From NCBI RefSeq assembly GCF_001767295.1, contig NZ_CP014944.1, positions 558,001 through 622,000 of the forward strand: DNA of 64,000 bases. The letters are read 5' to 3'. How positions within the stretch are numbered: the first letter of the stretch is position 1; each line of letters opens with the position of its first letter. Made by a program: the position numbers and the translations under genes. The notes beneath the pieces are model-generated. The model was not told the DNA's origin and did not search any database. It worked only from the letters and a program-made list of their open reading frames with translations. The stretch comes from Colwellia sp. PAMC 20917. Its GTDB lineage: Bacteria; Pseudomonadota; Gammaproteobacteria; Enterobacterales; Alteromonadaceae. Positions 35,377 to 45,117 of this stretch are shown piece after piece.

Positions 35377-36702
35377 TCATTTTTTGTTCTTTTTTCGGCG
35401 AGATATAAAGTAAAAGACTAACGCTATAAGGACGATTCCGACGTTTGCAACAGCAATAATAATATAAGTTTGCAGATCTTTTTCACTTTTAGCCCTTTCT
35501 TGTTCGACTTTAGCTTCTTGCAACTCCATGGCTAATTGTTTAGCTTTTTCTTCTGCTAGTGTAATTTTATCGGTAATAACATCCGCTTTGTCTGCAGGGA
35601 GTGATGTCATTTCACCCTTAGCATTTAGGGGCGGCATCACTAAGCCCGTTTTACTTTCTGCATTAAAGGTAAATTGTTCTAACACTAAACGGAATTCGCG
35701 GCCGTTAATTGTTTTGCCAAAAACACTTACTTGTATACGATGAACACCTGACTCGGTGTAAGCAAGTTCGTAAGTACGTAAATTGCCTTTTCCTTCCGTA
35801 ATAGAGAATGGTACTTCTTGACGGTCTGGAAAAATAACTTTCCCTTGAAACAAAACACTATCCACATCTACATAAGTAGGGTCGATAGTAAAGATGACCT
35901 TGTGAGACTTCCCTACTTCCATTACGGGTTCAACAGAAATGGTAATTGGTGTCTTTTGCAAAATAATGGGTTTTTGTCGTAACTCTCGAGTAGCCATCGG
36001 CATAATAACAGAGTAAATAGGTAGCCATTCACCCGGAGCAAAAGCAAGTTCAAATTCGCCGGTAAAGACACCATCCTTGGCATACTCATCTAAGTCACGG
36101 CCATCATCACGAAACTGCGCTATTTTAATGGGTTCAGCACCGAAATTATCATACGCAGAATTATTGGTACTAAAAAAATCTACATTGAGGTTAATAACGT
36201 CACGAAAGAGTGGATCGTCAATAGCTTGTTCTCCGTTATAAAGGTGCCCTTCAATTTTTAAGGTTTCTCCCGAGAGGATAACCTCAGGTAAGGGGTCAAC
36301 TTTAATAGTGACCTCAGTGACAACCATAATGTGGCTTTGCGGTAAAATATCACCAATAGCCTGCCAGGGACCGGGCATTGGATTTTTAATGGTGATTAAA
36401 TCAAAAGTACGATCATCAAACCAAGTGATTTTATCTTTAGGTAAATTATTAATTTTAATTTTTGTGCCATCAGGGCGCACAAGTATGATGGGTGGCGTGC
36501 CACTTCTTCGATAAAATAACAGTGTTATTTCTTCAAGCAAGGCATCTATTTTAAAACGATTTTCAAAATAAGGAATTGCATTGGTAACATTATCTGCTTG
36601 GTAATAATCAATTTTGGTTTGTTGTCCATAACTTGGTATAGATATCAGTAGAGAGGCTACTACTAAGATAATAAAAAGTTTTGACTGACCTATTTGGGCC
36701 AT
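35377..36702 (-). CDS. TIGR03503-like exported, membrane-anchored protein
   Basis: 441 residues. An N-terminal signal segment (LFIILVVASLLISIPSYG-QQ), a large beta-rich region (ILVRPDGTKIKINNLPKDK, FDLITIKNPMPGPWQAIG, DDGRDLDEYAKDGVFTGEF), a helical linker (EEKAKQLAMELQEAKVEQER) and one C-terminal membrane helix (IIIAVANVGIVLIALVFYFI) ending in lysines. The order fits the gammaproteobacterial TIGR03503 family of unknown function: a periplasmic domain anchored at the C-terminus. Its ATG overlaps the dnaQ stop by 13 bases, so it is co-transcribed with dnaQ. Function unknown. Confidence 0.8.
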   Translation of the reverse strand: MAQIGQSKLFIILVVASLLISIPSYGQQTKIDYYQADNVTNAIPYFENRFKIDALLEEITLLFYRRSGTPPIILVRPDGTKIKINNLPKDKITWFDDRTFDLITIKNPMPGPWQAIGDILPQSHIMVVTEVTIKVDPLPEVILSGETLKIEGHLYNGEQAIDDPLFRDVINLNVDFFSTNNSAYDNFGAEPIKIAQFRDDGRDLDEYAKDGVFTGEFELAFAPGEWLPIYSVIMPMATRELRQKPIILQKTPITISVEPVMEVGKSHKVIFTIDPTYVDVDSVLFQGKVIFPDRQEVPFSITEGKGNLRTYELAYTESGVHRIQVSVFGKTINGREFRLVLEQFTFNAESKTGLVMPPLNAKGEMTSLPADKADVITDKITLAEEKAKQLAMELQEAKVEQERAKSEKDLQTYIIIAVANVGIVLIALVFYFISRRKKNKK

Positions 36703-37934
36703 ATTGGTTCGCTCCCTTTTTCAGCAACAATCGCTAATCTTTCACTATGCTTAATGAGTTCATCGGCAGAAGCTTGGATAACCTTTAATTTTGTTCGTTG
36801 AGCGGGTAAACGACGAATAGCATTACTGTCACCTGATTCACTGCCTGCTGATAGATTTAACACGGACTGCTTACGCGTCATCTCTACATAAACAAACGCT
36901 AAAAGTTGAGCATCGATTAATGCACCATGATAAGTGCGGTCGACTAATTTATCGACACGATAGTAACGGGCTAAATAATCAAGAGTCTTTGGTGAACCAA
37001 ATTCATCTTTTGAAACATGCAACGTATCTATAACAGTACACATATCACGAGTGTTGGGAATATTTCGCTTTAATAAAGCAAATTCATTATCCATAAAACC
37101 GATATCAAATTTAGCGTTATGAATAACAAGGCGTGCACCTTTAATAAATTCGATAAAGTCATCGGCGACTTGACTAAATAAAGGTTTATCACGAAGGAAC
37201 TCATTGGTTAATCCGTGAATATTGATAACTTCCTGATCCATTTCAAATAATGGATTGATATAAACGTGAAAACTACGACCGGTTAACTGTCGGTTGATCA
37301 TTTCAACACAGCCTACTTCAACAATTCGGTGCCCTTCCCTAGGATTAATACCCGTTGTTTCTGTATCTAATATAATTAATCGTTCATCTTGTTGTACGGC
37401 TTGTTCGTTATTCATTGTGATTTCATCACCTTTTTTTGGGTCAGGAAGTGGCTCTGGAAACTCAATAATATTTATTGTAAATTTTTTACTGAGATTTAAC
37501 ATGATTATAAGCGCTCCAACAATAATAGTTTGGGTAATTAACCATGTTAATGACAGTAAATGCCAATAAAAAAAGCCAACTGAGCAAATCATCAAATCAA
37601 AAAGTAAGGCGAAAGTGAGAATACCTTTACCATGGCGCCATGATTTTTTAACCCAGCCTTTCGCGTTTGGCCGGCGTAAGCTTAAGACAAGGACAATAAA
37701 AATACCTAACGCACCAGAGCCTAAACTTAAATAAAACAATGATGTTTCAGGGTATATCCATTGAATAATACCAACACGGTCTTTCATATTGGTTACCGAC
37801 ATTAGCCAAACGACATAACCCCGTAAAATAAAAATCAAGGCTAAGTAGACCCATTTTGATATTTTCAAACAATCAAAATTGTCAAAATCTTGCACCGAAT
37901 AAGCAGAGTAATTATGTTTACTCATCAATATCAT
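36690..37934 (-). CDS. dnaQ: DUF2919-like membrane domain fused in frame to DnaQ (DNA polymerase III epsilon)
   Basis: 414 codons. The N-terminal ~155 residues resemble DUF2919/YfeZ: FDNFDCLKISKWVYLALIFI, then LFYLSLGSGALGIFIVLVL and WLITQTIIVGALIIMLNLS (about four membrane helices). From the internal Met at 37415 the sequence is a complete 3'-5' proofreading exonuclease: ERLIILDTETTGINPREGH (Exo I), VIHNAKFDIGFMDNEF (Exo II), YHGALIDAQLLAFVY (Exo III). This part is 241 residues, the normal DnaQ length. AGGTGA lies just before ATG 37415, so DnaQ is probably also made alone. The join crosses an A7 run (37431-37437), and one added A would end the first part at TGA. Real fusion, slippage or sequencing error remain possible. 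Confidence 0.85.
   Translation of the reverse strand: MILMSKHNYSAYSVQDFDNFDCLKISKWVYLALIFILRGYVVWLMSVTNMKDRVGIIQWIYPETSLFYLSLGSGALGIFIVLVLSLRRPNAKGWVKKSWRHGKGILTFALLFDLMICSVGFFYWHLLSLTWLITQTIIVGALIIMLNLSKKFTINIIEFPEPLPDPKKGDEITMNNEQAVQQDERLIILDTETTGINPREGHRIVEVGCVEMINRQLTGRSFHVYINPLFEMDQEVINIHGLTNEFLRDKPLFSQVADDFIEFIKGARLVIHNAKFDIGFMDNEFALLKRNIPNTRDMCTVIDTLHVSKDEFGSPKTLDYLARYYRVDKLVDRTYHGALIDAQLLAFVYVEMTRKQSVLNLSAGSESGDSNAIRRLPAQRTKLKVIQASADELIKHSERLAIVAEKGSEPIWPK
37415..37437 (-). promoter_or_regulatory. internal start, ribosome-binding site and A7 run at the DUF2919/DnaQ join
   Basis: The complement reads CCCAAAAAAAGGTGATGAAA then TCACAATG. AGGTGA is a good ribosome-binding site for the ATG of DnaQ. 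A shift to the -1 frame within the A run meets TGA at once. The arrangement can give two separate proteins or one fused protein. Confidence 0.55.
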
Positions 37935-38652
37935 GACCGCGTTTTTTTGTATGCTCTATTCTTAAGTGCTCTTGTGCGGCGGTAATAGCTTTTACTGCTC
38001 GGGATCTAAATTCACGATAAAATAAAGTATAAACAACCAGTAAACTGGCAAAAATAAATAACGCAGGATGAAAAAACCAACACATTGCCGCAATAGAAAA
38101 ATAATAAGAACGTAATCCATAATTATAAGAATGTGCTGCTTGGTCTTGCACTATTGCCATTTGTTTTGCATAGGCACGCAAGTTTTCATCTTCGCCTAAC
38201 GCATCATAAGGCGCAGCACCAATCATGACATTTAAAAAGCCATACTGCCGCATAGACCAAGTAAATTGAAAAAATGACATAATAAAAATAAAAGCTAAGA
38301 CACCTAATTTTAATTGTATCGCCGCATGATTTGGGAAATCGGCATAGGGAATTGAACCGATTACCGCTTCTAAACGTTCGACTTGAGCAAATAGAGTCAA
38401 TACACCGGCTAAGACCAGTAAAGTTGTTGAAGCAAAAAAAGCAATATTTCGCTCCAAATTTGCTAACAACGCAGCTTCACCAACACGAATATCTCGCGTC
38501 ATTAGCTCATTCATCCAATGAATTCTATGTTGATGTAGACATCTAGCGATACAATTAGTGTTTTTTGCTTTGACACGAGCAAACCAAGTGTAACCAATCC
38601 AACAAGTTACAAAGCATATAAAGGCAAGAATATCGAGTAAAGTAAATGGCAT
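37918..38652 (-). CDS. DUF599 family membrane protein
   Basis: 244 residues with four or five membrane segments: LLDILAFICFVTCWIGYTWF (start), FFASTTLLVLAGVLTLF (~73-90), LKLGVLAFIFIMSFFQFTW (~114-132), YYFSIAAMCWFFHPALFIFA (~183-203). Conserved DUF599 features are seen in HRIHWMNELMTRDIRVGEAA, the RQYGFLNVMIGAAP stretch and the SYNYGLRSYYFSIA region. Function unknown. Its stop lies inside the next gene's start (17-base overlap with the first possible ATG), so it is the first gene of the DUF599-DUF2919-dnaQ-TIGR03503 operon. Confidence 0.85.
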   Translation of the reverse strand: MPFTLLDILAFICFVTCWIGYTWFARVKAKNTNCIARCLHQHRIHWMNELMTRDIRVGEAALLANLERNIAFFASTTLLVLAGVLTLFAQVERLEAVIGSIPYADFPNHAAIQLKLGVLAFIFIMSFFQFTWSMRQYGFLNVMIGAAPYDALGEDENLRAYAKQMAIVQDQAAHSYNYGLRSYYFSIAAMCWFFHPALFIFASLLVVYTLFYREFRSRAVKAITAAQEHLRIEHTKKRGHDIDE

Positions 38653-38901
38653 AATAATGAAGAATTAGATAACAGGCATTCCATTATGCAGGAGAATATT
38701 TATAGATTCGAGCTAAATTTTCTCCGATTAAGCAGGCAAAAAATGTTAGAAATAACCATTAATCGTATTCCTTATACCAGTTATCGTAATTCCTTTGACA
38801 GAAAGTCTAACTTTCTTCACCATCGCCGTTAAATCTATTACTTAAGTTTACCGTCAGTATTGAAGATAAACTTTGTACAAACACTTTCCTTTGGAGCATC
38901 A

Positions 38902-41298
38902 ATGTTCACTGTCAAATTCAGCCATATTTTGACTATTTCCACTTTATTATTTTCTTTTCATTGTAAAGCTAGCGCGCAACAGTCAACCCAAATCCCGAGG
39001 ATTTCCGGTAAAATAACCATAGATGCTAAATTAGATGAAAAACAATGGCGCCATGCAAAAAAAATATTAATCAATAACATTACTCGTCCATACGACAATA
39101 TACCTAGCCAAGTTCATACCGAAGCGTTATTAATGGAAGATGGCGGTACTTTCTACATTGCTTTCATTGCTGAAGATCCCAACCCAAGCCAAATTCGAGC
39201 GTTTTACCGCGACAGAGATCAATCATGGGGTGACGATGTCGTTGGCATAAAAATTGACACTTATAACGACCAACGTTCGGCTTATCGATTTTTAGTCAAC
39301 CCTTTAGGCTCTCAAATCGACGGTGTCGAAAATGAAATAACGAAAAGTGAAAGTGATTCTTGGGATGGCATCTGGGACAGCGCAGGAATAATTAACGATA
39401 AAGGCTATATCGTAGAAATGGCTTTACCCCTTCGTATGCTTAACTTTACTGAAAAATCGTCATTGCAAGATTGGGGCATTGAATTAATGCGCTTTTATCC
39501 GAGAAACGAATTTTTTCGTTTCTCAAACGTTCGCCTTGAACGAGATAACGACTGTGAGTTATGCCAACTTCACACGATTGAAGGCTTTAAGGGGGCAAAA
39601 CAAGGCGATAACTTAACCGTTACGCCATCACTCGTTACTGGTATTAATGAAGAAAGAGAAAATAATGAGGATTGGCAGAGTGAAACCAACACAGAAGCTA
39701 GCTTAGATGTACGTTGGGGAATAACGCCTGACTGGGTGTTGAATGCCACAGTTAATCCAGATTTTTCAACGGTTGAAACAGATAATGCACAGTTAAATAT
39801 CAATAATAACTTTGCACTTTTCACTCAAGAAAAAAGACCCTTCTTTCTAGATAATGCTGATTACTTTGATTCAAATTATAACCTCATTTATACCCGAAAT
39901 ATTAACGCGCCAAACTACGGTGCTAAATTAACCGGTCGAGAAAACGATCACTCCTTTGGTTTATTTGTCACCGATGACGACAGTACCAATATTTTAATCC
40001 CGGGTAATAGAGGCTCTTCCATAGCGAGCATCGAAGGCGAATCAAAAGCAAGCGCTTTTCGCTATCGCTACAATTTTAATGAAAATATAACTATGGGGAC
40101 CGTAAGTACCATACGAACCGCCGAAGATTATCAAAATATCGTACACAGTGTCGGCAGTCAAATTAGACTTTCAACGGCTGATGTCTTTAAGTTTCAAGCG
40201 CTTTATTCAACCACAGAATACCCTGATAACTTATTTGAACAATTTTGTGATGCCGATGATAGCGACGATTCAAGTGAGTCAGACAATTGCCATGCGCCAC
40301 CAGAAAACATTGACTGTGGCTATAGTCAATGTGATTACAATGAGCAGGTTTTACGGACCTTACAAGATGATAAGTTTAGTGGTAGTGCCTTTAAAACCAG
40401 TTATTCTCACAATGACCGAGACTGGTATTACCGCGTAACATACGATCAGCAAAATTCTGGCTTTCGTGGTGATTTAGGCTTTATTCCTAATGTTGACTAC
40501 AAGCGTTTTTCTGTCGGTGGTGATAGAAAGTGGTATGCGCAACCAGGCAAATGGTGGACGAAATTTAAAATATATTCTGATTGGGATATCACCCATAATG
40601 ACAATAATGAATTGATTGAAAAAGAATTTGATATTAACGCTCAGCTAAATTCAAGTATGAATTCATACTTCCGCTTTTCTTATTCAAACCGTGATTTAGT
40701 CGGTTTAAGAAAAGATAAAAGTATTTTAGCCATTGACGGTAACACCACCTTGTTTACCGAAAATCAATTTTCACTCTATGGTGAAGTTAATCCAATGCTA
40801 GGTTTATACTTTAACAGTAACTTTAAATACGGCGATGCCATTGATTATAGAAACAACCGTCTTGGCCGAACTAAACAATGGAGTTCAAAAGTAACCTTAA
40901 ATGTTGATAAGCATTTAGAATTAAATATCAAACATACCTTTAATCAATTAGATGCCACTAATCGTAACGTCGATGCGACCAGTAACAACGTATTTACTGC
41001 AAGATTGACCGATTTTAGAGCAACGTATCAATTTAATGTGTTAAGTTTTTTACGTTTTAGTTTTATTTATAATAATACCAACAGAAATATTAACAATTAT
41101 ATTTACACGGATCCCGAGGATATTACCCAAAGCAGGAAGAACGTCTCAACTGAATTGTTGTACGCCTATAAGTTGAATTCGCAAACAGTTTTCTATCTAG
41201 GCTATTCTGATAGACACTACACCGAAGAAGATTTTAGCGACTTAAATCAAAATAAACGTAATCTCTTTATGAAGTTTAGTTATGCTTGGATGAAGTAA
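38902..41298 (+). CDS. DUF5916/CBM9-like outer-membrane protein, paralogue 1
   Basis: 798 residues from ATG 38902, chosen for the GGAG five bases upstream and the signal peptide directly after it (FSHILTISTLLFSFHCKASA). The N-terminal ~200 residues form a carbohydrate-binding-9-like domain: GKITIDAKLDEKQWRHAKKI, FYIAFIAEDPNPSQIRA, DDVVGIKIDTYNDQRSAYRF, VEMALPLRMLNF. The rest is a DUF5916 region with alternating amphipathic strands ending in FMKFSYAWMK, which indicates an outer-membrane beta barrel. Negative plus-strand patches (DADDSDDSSESDNC) lie mid-protein. Ligand unknown. A similar gene follows, after a terminator. Confidence 0.88.
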   Translation: MFTVKFSHILTISTLLFSFHCKASAQQSTQIPRISGKITIDAKLDEKQWRHAKKILINNITRPYDNIPSQVHTEALLMEDGGTFYIAFIAEDPNPSQIRAFYRDRDQSWGDDVVGIKIDTYNDQRSAYRFLVNPLGSQIDGVENEITKSESDSWDGIWDSAGIINDKGYIVEMALPLRMLNFTEKSSLQDWGIELMRFYPRNEFFRFSNVRLERDNDCELCQLHTIEGFKGAKQGDNLTVTPSLVTGINEERENNEDWQSETNTEASLDVRWGITPDWVLNATVNPDFSTVETDNAQLNINNNFALFTQEKRPFFLDNADYFDSNYNLIYTRNINAPNYGAKLTGRENDHSFGLFVTDDDSTNILIPGNRGSSIASIEGESKASAFRYRYNFNENITMGTVSTIRTAEDYQNIVHSVGSQIRLSTADVFKFQALYSTTEYPDNLFEQFCDADDSDDSSESDNCHAPPENIDCGYSQCDYNEQVLRTLQDDKFSGSAFKTSYSHNDRDWYYRVTYDQQNSGFRGDLGFIPNVDYKRFSVGGDRKWYAQPGKWWTKFKIYSDWDITHNDNNELIEKEFDINAQLNSSMNSYFRFSYSNRDLVGLRKDKSILAIDGNTTLFTENQFSLYGEVNPMLGLYFNSNFKYGDAIDYRNNRLGRTKQWSSKVTLNVDKHLELNIKHTFNQLDATNRNVDATSNNVFTARLTDFRATYQFNVLSFLRFSFIYNNTNRNINNYIYTDPEDITQSRKNVSTELLYAYKLNSQTVFYLGYSDRHYTEEDFSDLNQNKRNLFMKFSYAWMK

Positions 41299-41328
41299 AA
41301 ATAAATAAAAATTCCACCAGCTTTAAAT

Positions 41329-41354
41329 AAAGTCGCCATTTGGCGACTTTTTTA
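41329..41354 (+). terminator. intrinsic terminator between the DUF5916 paralogues
   Basis: AAGTCGCCA/TGGCGACTT around a two-base gap, followed by TTTTTT, 30 bases after the stop of paralogue 1. It rules out ATG 41340 as the start of paralogue 2. Confidence 0.9.
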
Positions 41355-41408
41355 TTGCCTATTAATAATAGATCTAAAATAATTAATGATTGTTTTAACT
41401 GCATTTTT

Positions 41409-41437
41409 TTGACACAATTTATCCAGAGTCACAATAT
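41409..41437 (+). promoter_or_regulatory. sigma-70-like promoter of DUF5916 paralogue 2
   Basis: TTGACA (41409-41414), a 17-base spacer, then CAATAT (41432-41437), followed by TATAAA slightly downstream. It lies 30 bases before the ATG at 41469. Confidence 0.45.
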
Positions 41438-41468
41438 AAAAATAATAAAATGTAACCCTGGAGAGAAA

Positions 41469-43778
41469 ATGTTGTTGTTAAGAAGTAGCTACAAAGCCAT
41501 AGTAGCTAGTATATTCTTACTGTTTTCACAGAATAGTTTTGCTGAACAAAATACCCAAGAAAAAACAATCAATAAAATCGATCATTTATCGATACCTTAT
41601 GCTAAAACAAAAGTCACTATAGACGGCAACATCAACGAAGAGGAATGGTCTCAGGCATTATCCATAGAGCTCAACATTGTTAATTACCCTTGGAATAATA
41701 AGCCTAGCCCGGTTAAAACCACTGCAAAAATATTTGAAGATGGTGAGACCATTTATATCTCTTTTATTGCCCAAGATCCCAACCCAGAAGAAATAATTGC
41801 CTATTTAGGTGACCGAGATACACGACTCGAAGACGATGTGGTGGGTATAAAACTCGACACTTACAACAATCGACGATTAAGTTATGAACTCTTTGTTAAT
41901 CCTTATGGATCGCAAATCGATAGAATAAAAAACGAACTCACCGGTGATGTCAATTCAGCTTGGGATGGTATGTGGCAATCGTTTGGCAAAAGAACAGCGA
42001 GTGGTTATCAAGTTGAAATGGCTGTGCCCTACCATGCATTGAACTTTGCTGACACAGATGAAGAAAAAACCTGGGCAATTGAGTTTATTCGTCTCTACCC
42101 ACGCGACTCTCGCCTGCGTATATCTCATATACCGCTCGACCGAGACAATGATTGTTGGTTATGCCAAATACCTGAAGCAAAAGGTTTTAAAGATGCAAAA
42201 ACCGGTAACAATTTAACAATCACGCCAGCAATAGTGGCAAATAAAAATGATACTCGTGACATTTACGACCCACAAGATGAATGGCAAAGCGATAACGACA
42301 CCGAAGCGGGCGTTGACTTACGCTGGGGTATTAATGCCAACACGCTATTAAACGTTACGGTAAACCCAGATTTTTCGACAGTAGAGTCTGATGCCGGACA
42401 ACTTAGCGTTAATAAAACCTATTCCTTGTTTTATCGTGAGGCTCGTCCTTTCTTTGTAGAAAACTCAGATTACTTCTCTTCAAACTTTAATTTAGTTTAT
42501 ACCAGAAACATTGCCGACCCTGATTATGGTGCAAAATTAACGGGGACTAATGACAACCATACCTATGGTGCTTTTATTAGTCATGACACAGAAACTAATT
42601 TTATTGTGCCTGGAAATACCGGCTCACGTTTAAAATCGTTAGATGAAGAAAGCCACTCTGGCGCATTCAAATATCGCTACGACTTTTCTGAAGACTTTTC
42701 ATTGGGTGCAATTAGCACCTTAAGAAAGTCTGATAGTTATCAAAATACCGTTGCCGGTATCAATACCAAATATAAAATGGATGACTCGAATGCTATTCTT
42801 GCACAAGTTGTTCATTCAAACAGTGACGATTCAATAGATGAGTCGACTGATTTTGCCGACCAAGCGGTCAAACTAAGTTATGAGCACAACTCGGAGTATT
42901 GGTCGGTAAGTGCTGAACACCAAAAAATAGGCAAAGATTTCCGTGCTGATTTAGGTTTTATGCCCCAAGCTGATTATCAAGATGAGAGACTATTAGTTGA
43001 CCGTTTCTTTTACAGTGAAGGTGACAGTTTTTGGCAAGAAGCAAAATTGTCAGGCCAGTGGCAAATTAAACACAATGAAAATGGTGAGTTGCTCGAAAAA
43101 AGTTTGGCATCAAGTTTTACGATTGATGGCCCTAAACTTTCACAATTTGATATTATGTTTACCTATGCAGATAAAATAGGGTTACGTAAAAGTGAGTTAA
43201 ATCAATTAAATGGAGGCATTGCAGCAATTGAGTTTGATGACTCTATTGACGGTAATACCGACCGCTTTACTGAAAAGCTGTTGACGATGTTTGCGTATAT
43301 AAAACCAACAAGATACCTTTATGGTGAAGTTTATTTTTCTTTTGGTAAAAAAATAGATTACCAAAATAATCGCCTCGCTGATTATCAAGAAATTTATGCG
43401 AACACTCGCCTTAACCCAACCAGTCATTTAGAGATTGATTTTTCTTATACTTATGAAACTCTCGATACTAGTCAAGGTAATGTATACGATGCGAACTTAG
43501 TGGAATTAAGAGTTTCTTACCAATTTGATGTGAACAGTTATCTTAAATTGAATGTTGTTTACTATGATGTAGATAAAAATCCAGATAATAATATTTCAGC
43601 TTATTCGAAGACCAATAGTGATTTATCAACACAATTAATTTATAGCTATAAGCTTAATCCACAGACGGTATTTTTCTTAGGGTATTCAGACAATAGCTAT
43701 CAAGATGACGACTTAACTACGTTAAGGCGTGGCGAACGTACTTTGTTTACTAAAGTTAGCTACGCTTGGATGCCTTAG
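41469..43778 (+). CDS. DUF5916/CBM9-like outer-membrane protein, paralogue 2
   Basis: 769 residues from ATG 41469, which has GGAGAG at proper spacing and is followed at once by a signal peptide (YKAIVASIFLLFSQNSFA-EQ). The longer frame from 41340 overlaps the terminator and is rejected. CBM9-like part: KVTIDGNINEEEWSQALSIE, IYISFIAQDPNPEEI, DDVVGIKLDTYNNRR, VEMAVPYHALNF. The barrel part shares with paralogue 1 NPDFSTVESDAGQL, FYREARPFFVENSDYF, YTRNIADPDYGAKLTG and the end TLFTKVSYAWMP. The cluster is a tandem duplication that has diverged widely but kept a common plan. It probably sits in the outer membrane; substrate unknown. Confidence 0.88.
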   Translation: MLLLRSSYKAIVASIFLLFSQNSFAEQNTQEKTINKIDHLSIPYAKTKVTIDGNINEEEWSQALSIELNIVNYPWNNKPSPVKTTAKIFEDGETIYISFIAQDPNPEEIIAYLGDRDTRLEDDVVGIKLDTYNNRRLSYELFVNPYGSQIDRIKNELTGDVNSAWDGMWQSFGKRTASGYQVEMAVPYHALNFADTDEEKTWAIEFIRLYPRDSRLRISHIPLDRDNDCWLCQIPEAKGFKDAKTGNNLTITPAIVANKNDTRDIYDPQDEWQSDNDTEAGVDLRWGINANTLLNVTVNPDFSTVESDAGQLSVNKTYSLFYREARPFFVENSDYFSSNFNLVYTRNIADPDYGAKLTGTNDNHTYGAFISHDTETNFIVPGNTGSRLKSLDEESHSGAFKYRYDFSEDFSLGAISTLRKSDSYQNTVAGINTKYKMDDSNAILAQVVHSNSDDSIDESTDFADQAVKLSYEHNSEYWSVSAEHQKIGKDFRADLGFMPQADYQDERLLVDRFFYSEGDSFWQEAKLSGQWQIKHNENGELLEKSLASSFTIDGPKLSQFDIMFTYADKIGLRKSELNQLNGGIAAIEFDDSIDGNTDRFTEKLLTMFAYIKPTRYLYGEVYFSFGKKIDYQNNRLADYQEIYANTRLNPTSHLEIDFSYTYETLDTSQGNVYDANLVELRVSYQFDVNSYLKLNVVYYDVDKNPDNNISAYSKTNSDLSTQLIYSYKLNPQTVFFLGYSDNSYQDDDLTTLRRGERTLFTKVSYAWMP

Positions 43779-43798
43779 CCCCTTATTAATCGATAAAT

Positions 43799-43838
43799 AA
43801 GTTTAGTTTGATAGCGGTTATCAAACTAAACTTTGTTT
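43799..43838 (+). terminator. intrinsic terminator after DUF5916 paralogue 2
   Basis: Perfect 15-bp arms AAGTTTAGTTTGATA and TATCAAACTAAACTT around GCGGT, followed by TGTTTT, starting 20 bases after the stop. Confidence 0.88.
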
Positions 43839-43986
43839 TACACTGCGACGTTAACAAAAACTCTGGCGGTTTTTTATCTGCGGCATATTAGCGCAATTAA
43901 AACGATTCATTAGCACATCGTTTCAATTATCAATCTATTATCAATTATCATCAAACAATCTATCAAATATCTATCAATTAAACCTT

Positions 43987-45066
43987 CTATCTGCCTTCTG
44001 CCATGTTCTGCAACAGTAGCAATCGTTGTTGTTCCTGCAGAGAAGCTTGATAAGGTAAATCGCTTAAACTGTTGACTGCAAAATCTTTTATTGCATGTTC
44101 ATCAATTGAACTATCACCGTACTTGGTTGGTTTACCGGGAGCGGGTGACATTAATTCGATTGAGAAAGTTGATAAGTAAAATGGCGCTTGCCTGCCTTGT
44201 AATACTGACTGGTGAGCTTTTAAATAAAGATGACTATTGCCCTTATTGAGTTTTGCTTTGCTAACTAAGTGGGCGATGGGTTGGTAATTGGCATCAAATA
44301 AGTTTGCCCGCATTCTATATAGGCCTTGCTCTCTAGTCGTTAAATTAGCTTTTAATACCATATCAGCATCTTCATTGTAGGCCGGTTCAAAACTTTCTAG
44401 GGTAGCAACTGAATCAACATATTTAAGTGCTAGGGTAATATTAATATTCTTACCGTTAATTTTCGCCTTAATCGATGCTTGCAATTCTCGTGGCAAATCT
44501 CTCTTACCGGTAAAGTGTGAATGCCAGTTTTCTTCACCCTGTTCAAATTGACTGGTCAATAATACTTTACCTGTAATGATATCGACAAGTTGCAGCTCTG
44601 CGCTGGTAATATTTTCACCGGTTAGTGTCGCAAAAACAACTTCGGGATAGGTATATCGATATTTTGATAATGCGGCGCTAACTTGAGTGCCATTGTCGTC
44701 AACTAACATAGATTGTGGATTAAAAAAATTAGGAGTTAAGCGATCAAAATCTTTATCCGTTAAAGGTTGTGAATAAGGTGGAAAAGTTAACTCTGCCGCA
44801 TACGCTTGTGCAACGAGTACTGCTGAATCGTTTGAAGTGATTTTATTAACTGTAGCCGCGAGCGAGCTATTATTACTTGGGGGCGGTTCTGGCAAGCTAG
44901 TTGTCTTAATCGGTATTTTTTTTATCAAGGGTTGATTAACAATCGTTAATGGTTGCGGTATTGATGGCCAAAAGAGCCAAACAACAACGGCGATAGTAGA
45001 TATAACACTGAATTGTTTTAACAATGATTTTTTTTTCATAACGGCTTTACTCTTTTGCCAAGACAC
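43987..45066 (-). CDS. hypothetical anchored periplasmic protein (choice-of-anchor X/DUF4785-like)
   Basis: 359 residues. The start may be GTG 45066 (AAGGA 9 bases upstream) or ATG 45039. A hydrophobic segment (FSVISTIAVVVWLFWPSIPQ) near residue 20 acts as a membrane anchor or signal, followed by a Pro/Ser linker. The body is beta-rich: PEVVFATLTGENITSAELQL, NWHSHFTGKRDLP, LYRMRANLFDANYQPIAHLV, APFYLSTFSIELMSPAPGKP. The end half resembles the Ig-like domain of choice-of-anchor X/DUF4785 proteins, with modest confidence. It follows the lipase-like gene by about 50 bases on the same strand and probably acts with it at the cell surface. Confidence 0.65.
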   Translation of the reverse strand: MSWQKSKAVMKKKSLLKQFSVISTIAVVVWLFWPSIPQPLTIVNQPLIKKIPIKTTSLPEPPPSNNSSLAATVNKITSNDSAVLVAQAYAAELTFPPYSQPLTDKDFDRLTPNFFNPQSMLVDDNGTQVSAALSKYRYTYPEVVFATLTGENITSAELQLVDIITGKVLLTSQFEQGEENWHSHFTGKRDLPRELQASIKAKINGKNINITLALKYVDSVATLESFEPAYNEDADMVLKANLTTREQGLYRMRANLFDANYQPIAHLVSKAKLNKGNSHLYLKAHQSVLQGRQAPFYLSTFSIELMSPAPGKPTKYGDSSIDEHAIKDFAVNSLSDLPYQASLQEQQRLLLLQNMAEGR

Positions 45067-45117
45067 TGTTGATTTTCCTTGATTAACCTAGAAAACCAAC
45101 AGCCTTAACTATATTAT

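Noticed and set aside
41340-41468. N-terminal 43-residue extension of DUF5916 paralogue 2
   Set aside because: It begins inside the terminator of the previous gene, and the signal peptide with a good ribosome-binding site begins at 41469.
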